This document shows, in pieces, positions 62,841 through 64,000 of a DNA stretch of 64,000 nucleotides (positions are counted from its first letter, which is position 1; each line of letters begins with the position of its first letter). Both the position numbers and the translations under genes were made by a program. The stretch lies in the IMG/VR virus record IMGVR_UViG_3300020175_000005, positions 1-64,000 of that record. One strand, given 5' to 3'. The notes under the pieces were generated by a model. It had not been told where the DNA came from. It saw nothing but the letters and a program-made list of their open reading frames with translations, and did no database searches. The stretch is from a virus.

Positions 62841-63008
62841 AAACTACTTACTAGATGCGCCCTCAGTATCTCCAATCTCTCCGCACGGCCTTATTGACAT
62901 TGCCGCTCTAGTTCGACTGAAACTAGTAAAACTTGACATCTAAGCCTAACAGTTTTAGAGTTTTTAGCTGATCAACGCCTCTACACGGACGTATCTAGTA
63001 AGTAGTTT
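62841..63008 (-). ncRNA. 168-nt structured RNA closed by a perfect 16-bp stem
   Basis: AAACTACTTACTAGAT and its exact complement ATCTAGTAAGTAGTTT bound 136 nt that contain CTAGTT/AACTAG and CGGC/GCCG hairpins. It is the first thing transcribed from the promoter at 63065-63093 and runs straight into tRNA-Thr. Either a processed ncRNA or an RNase III-type leader of the tRNA transcript. Confidence 0.6.
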
Positions 63009-63064
63009 ATTCTTATTCAATTGTCAAATAACGTGTTAATGTCTTTGCATCAACTTATGTATTC

Positions 63065-63093
63065 AATATAACGTATAATGATGTCGTTGTCAA
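63065..63093 (-). promoter_or_regulatory. Sigma70-like promoter of the right tRNA cluster
   Basis: TTGACA, 17-nt spacer, TATATT on the minus strand; reads into the 168-nt RNA and tRNA Thr, Leu, Ala. Confidence 0.85.
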
Positions 63094-63149
63094 CACCTTT
63101 TTTATTTTTCCTACGTTTTATTTATCCTTTTTATCTACGTAGATAATTA

Positions 63150-63674
63150 TTATTCTTGTATAGATGCAGATAGATTAATAATTACCGTTTGACCCTCATA
63201 AAATCTACGAGTAGTTTTTTGTGTAATTGTGGCACCACCATATTCTACAGTTGTGGTCCAGCCGCTTGCTACACTTCGTGTCTCGTTTACGTGGACTGTG
63301 CGACAACTTTCTTCCTGGCGGTAGCCAACAATTTCACGTCCGGGTTTTGCGCCTGATTTATCTGCACCAATAACACCACCTAATATTGCGCCGGCTGCTG
63401 CGCCGCCGTCGTTTCCACCAATTGCTTTACCGAGGATGCCGCCAATAATCATACCAGCTAGGGCGCCTTCACCAGCACTCCCTTTATTTTTAGAGTAGAT
63501 AGGTATATCTTTAATAGTACATTTTGTAGATGGTACTTTAACCGTTTTGTTATGATAATGAGGCACGCTGCTCAATACTGTTCCACGAACAGTAGTAGTG
63601 TTGTCATAACTTTCAGCATTGACGATAGATGTGGTCATCGCCACTGCTGTCATCGCTATCAAAAACTTTTTCAT
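63150..63674 (-). CDS. Glycine-zipper outer-membrane protein (17 kDa antigen-like)
   Basis: A 174-aa protein. Signal peptide MKKFLIAMTAVAMTTSIVNA|ES. Middle Gly zipper (GALAGMIIGGILGKAIGGND, then GAAAGAILGGVIGADK) as in Rick_17kDa_Anti/2TM glycine-zipper proteins, with Cys residues on both sides. Likely an outer-membrane or periplasm-facing envelope protein. Strong AAGGAAGTTAGAAG before the ATG. Role in infection unknown. Confidence 0.82.
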   Translation of the reverse strand: MKKFLIAMTAVAMTTSIVNAESYDNTTTVRGTVLSSVPHYHNKTVKVPSTKCTIKDIPIYSKNKGSAGEGALAGMIIGGILGKAIGGNDGGAAAGAILGGVIGADKSGAKPGREIVGYRQEESCRTVHVNETRSVASGWTTTVEYGGATITQKTTRRFYEGQTVIINLSASIQE

Positions 63675-63777
63675 CTTCTAACTTCCTTACTATATCTATT
63701 CCGAGTTCCCTATCTATATCAGACATGACTAGTTGCACACTGTGCATAAACCATTCATCTGATATATCATTTATCAT
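63613..63777 (-). CDS. Possible small acidic protein (54 aa)
   Basis: ATG at 63777 overlaps the upstream stop (ATGA-type). MINDISDEWFMHSVQLVMSD then an acidic, helical sequence. Its 3' 62 nt overlap the start of the glycine-zipper gene in another frame, longer than most overlaps here, so confidence is moderate. Confidence 0.4.
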   Translation of the reverse strand: MINDISDEWFMHSVQLVMSDIDRELGIDIVRKLEDEKVFDSDDSSGDDHIYRQC

Positions 63778-64000
63778 AGCAACTCTGGAAACATTCTCTT
63801 TACATAATTATTGACAATTACCTGGGTATCTCGATCCACTTGAGATATATTGCCTCTGGGGGCATCAACGCCTTGTGTTCGAATTTCACCCTTGGCTACA
63901 CGCAAAAGTTCACGCTTGTTTAGTTCTTGTACTTGATCTAAGGTGACTTGTCGTTGAGCGATTGCACTTATAATATATTCGGATACATCGCCGTGAGTCA
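63774..64000 (-). CDS. Partial gene, C-terminal 74 residues
   Basis: An open frame enters from the right edge and stops at 63774-63776. The visible part is helical and charged (AQRQVTLDQVQELNKRELLR, then GNISQVDRDTQVIVNNYVKR). N-terminus lies outside the window; function cannot be judged. Confidence 0.6.
   Translation of the reverse strand, partial: THGDVSEYIISAIAQRQVTLDQVQELNKRELLRVAKGEIRTQGVDAPRGNISQVDRDTQVIVNNYVKRMFPELL

Noticed and set aside
1-64000. CRISPR array, integrase or insertion sequence
   Set aside because: No regularly spaced direct repeats, transposase or integrase motif was seen; the nearest repeats are fibre and propeller coding repeats and the promoter cassettes.

Overview
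This window comes from a large, AT-rich genome that looks like a T4-like marine myovirus. It has T4-type late promoters (TATAAATA and close variants), PhoH, a DexA-type exonuclease, a degenerate DNA ligase relative, fibre and propeller proteins, a holin/endolysin pair and an overlapping spanin pair. Genes are tightly packed, often with ATGA or TAATG overlaps, and nearly all lie on the minus strand. No capsid, terminase, portal, polymerase or integrase is visible here. The likely host is a marine alphaproteobacterium: the window holds a permuted two-piece tmRNA of the alphaproteobacterial kind and a DUF1127 small protein. This is inference, and the species is not determined.

Layout: 1-7.4 kb carries two radical SAM proteins, a nucleotidyltransferase-like protein and the UV endonuclease UvsE. 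7.4-11.7 kb holds early-type small genes separated by a repeated terminator/promoter cassette, with an HNH protein, a ParB-like protein and a RyR-domain protein. 11.8-15.8 kb is a tail-fibre block. 15.7-20.8 kb holds ClpA, a J-domain protein, spanins and IF-1. 20.9-25.4 kb holds PhoH, a HAD phosphatase, a lyase-like lipoprotein and an Smr operon. 25.4-31.9 kb holds a 2OG oxygenase, a third radical SAM protein, lysis genes, tRNAs, a GNAT-like protein and a peroxiredoxin. 31.9-33.8 kb is a plus-strand island (MscS-like, lipase, radical SAM). 35-39.9 kb holds DUF1127-type small genes, a seven-repeat propeller, GMP reductase, exonuclease and cytidylyltransferase. 40-46 kb is a proteostasis/translation island: amidotransferase, ClpS, Hsp20, bS21, IF-3, ClpX and a large coiled-coil membrane protein. 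46-52.7 kb holds ClpP, structural proteins and an oxygenase. 52.7-57.1 kb holds a ferredoxin-NADP reductase and a 2OG oxygenase cluster. 57.1-63.1 kb holds the split tmRNA, 13 of the 17 recognisable tRNAs, structured non-coding segments, two more radical SAM-related genes and a secreted nuclease. The right end encodes a glycine-zipper envelope protein.

Taken together, the phage carries an unusually complete translation and protein-quality-control kit: tmRNA with tag ANANKAPEMALAA, ClpA, ClpS, ClpX, ClpP, a J-protein, Hsp20, IF-1, IF-3, bS21 and 17 tRNAs. Several late promoters sit exactly 5 nt before an ATG, so their transcripts should be leaderless, which gives the phage initiation factors a possible specific purpose. 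A second theme is redox and Fe-dependent chemistry: five radical SAM loci, about five 2OG-Fe(II) oxygenase-like proteins and one flavoprotein reductase that could supply electrons. All functions are read by eye from sequence motifs; no search was run.
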